The notes beneath the pieces were generated by a model. That model searched no databases. It saw nothing but the letters and a program-made list of their open reading frames with translations, and was not told where the DNA came from. Positions 63,668-64,000 of a DNA stretch of 64,000 nucleotides are shown here, piece by piece (the stretch's first letter is position 1; every line of letters starts with the position of its first letter). The translations under genes and the position numbers were made by a program. Origin of the DNA: Nemophila menziesii (lineage: Eukaryota > Streptophyta > Magnoliopsida > Boraginales > Hydrophyllaceae); assembly GCA_029959085.1 (NCBI GenBank), contig JARWIR010000047.1:1612001-1676000 (forward strand). The letters are read 5' to 3'.

Positions 63668-64000
63668 CCACAAGGGCCAAATACTCAGCATAACCTTTTT
63701 TTACAACATAATGTCCAAATTTTAAATTAATTATTCGGGATCAACCCCAATAAACACACTAGTCATTAAGTTCCCATTTTCAAAAACAATAATTATATAT
63801 GCAAGTTTTATGGACGGATCAAGATGGTTTTATTTTTGGCTATGATCTTACGTAATTTTAAATATAAAATCTAAATTATAAAGGGACTTTGTGCGAGCGT
63901 TTGTAAAGATACACATTTATTAAAACAATATTTGTAAAAACACAAAACCAAGAAGAAAAAAAGGGTATGTGAAGATAGAAGGTTCCGAAAAGTAAGTGCA
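63668..64000 (+). repeat. Start of long unit L9
   Basis: Head of a unit with tttggccacaagggcc, as in L6. It is cut by the window end before any exon. Confidence 0.9.

Larger units (their letters stand above)
57364..64000 (+). repeat. Right tandem array (L7 partial, L8, L9 start)
   Basis: The same long-unit family and orientation as the left array, of the diverged L5-like type. L7 (57364-59640) starts inside exon A. L8 (59641-63667) is complete but lacks about 50 bp of unit head. L9 (63668-64000) starts with the same head deletion as L6. The array continues past the window end. Confidence 0.93.

Overview
The window is strongly AT-rich nuclear DNA from a plant, most likely a eudicot. Four things point there: degenerate exons resembling a plant SUVR-type histone methyltransferase, plant-type retroelement and Mutator-like transposase debris, a Stowaway MITE, and a plant two-repeat MYB gene with a spliceosomal intron. 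There are no bacterial-style operons, no rRNA or tRNA that I can recognise, and no CRISPR. The species cannot be named from the sequence.

Layout. (1) 1-38898 is a head-to-tail tandem array. Five long units L1-L5 (about 4.1 kb; L1-L4 nearly identical, L5 clearly diverged) are followed by seven short units S1-S7 (about 2.5 kb) and a truncated long unit L6. Each long unit carries two separated exon-like remnants of a SUVR-like gene: exon A (post-AWS/pre-SET upstream part) and exon B (a cysteine-rich pre-SET segment). The catalytic SET domain is absent. The short units derive from the long ones by loss of about 1.57 kb, which removes exon A. The short units alternate in two subtypes (X,Y,Z,X,Y,X,Y), where Z is a visible X/Y recombinant. 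(2) 38899-57363 is a nested-repeat island. It holds four related blocks (A-D), three of them with a decayed RNase H domain of LINE type, and two copies of a composite block (retrotransposon gag fragment on +, Mutator-like transposase N-terminus on -). A central single-copy stretch holds one apparently intact two-exon DIVARICATA/MYBS-like MYB gene (49562-50781) with a 251-bp Stowaway MITE just upstream of its TATA box. (3) 57364-64000 is the array again: L7 (starts inside exon A), L8 complete, L9 beginning.

The only gene I would call plausibly functional is the MYB gene. The other coding-like sequences are pseudogene or transposon remnants. The most unusual object is the array itself: a gene fragment from the chromatin-silencing machinery, amplified many times without its catalytic domain. 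The sequence also records steps of its evolution (deletion, higher-order dimers, unequal crossover, shared frameshift, interruption by a repeat island).
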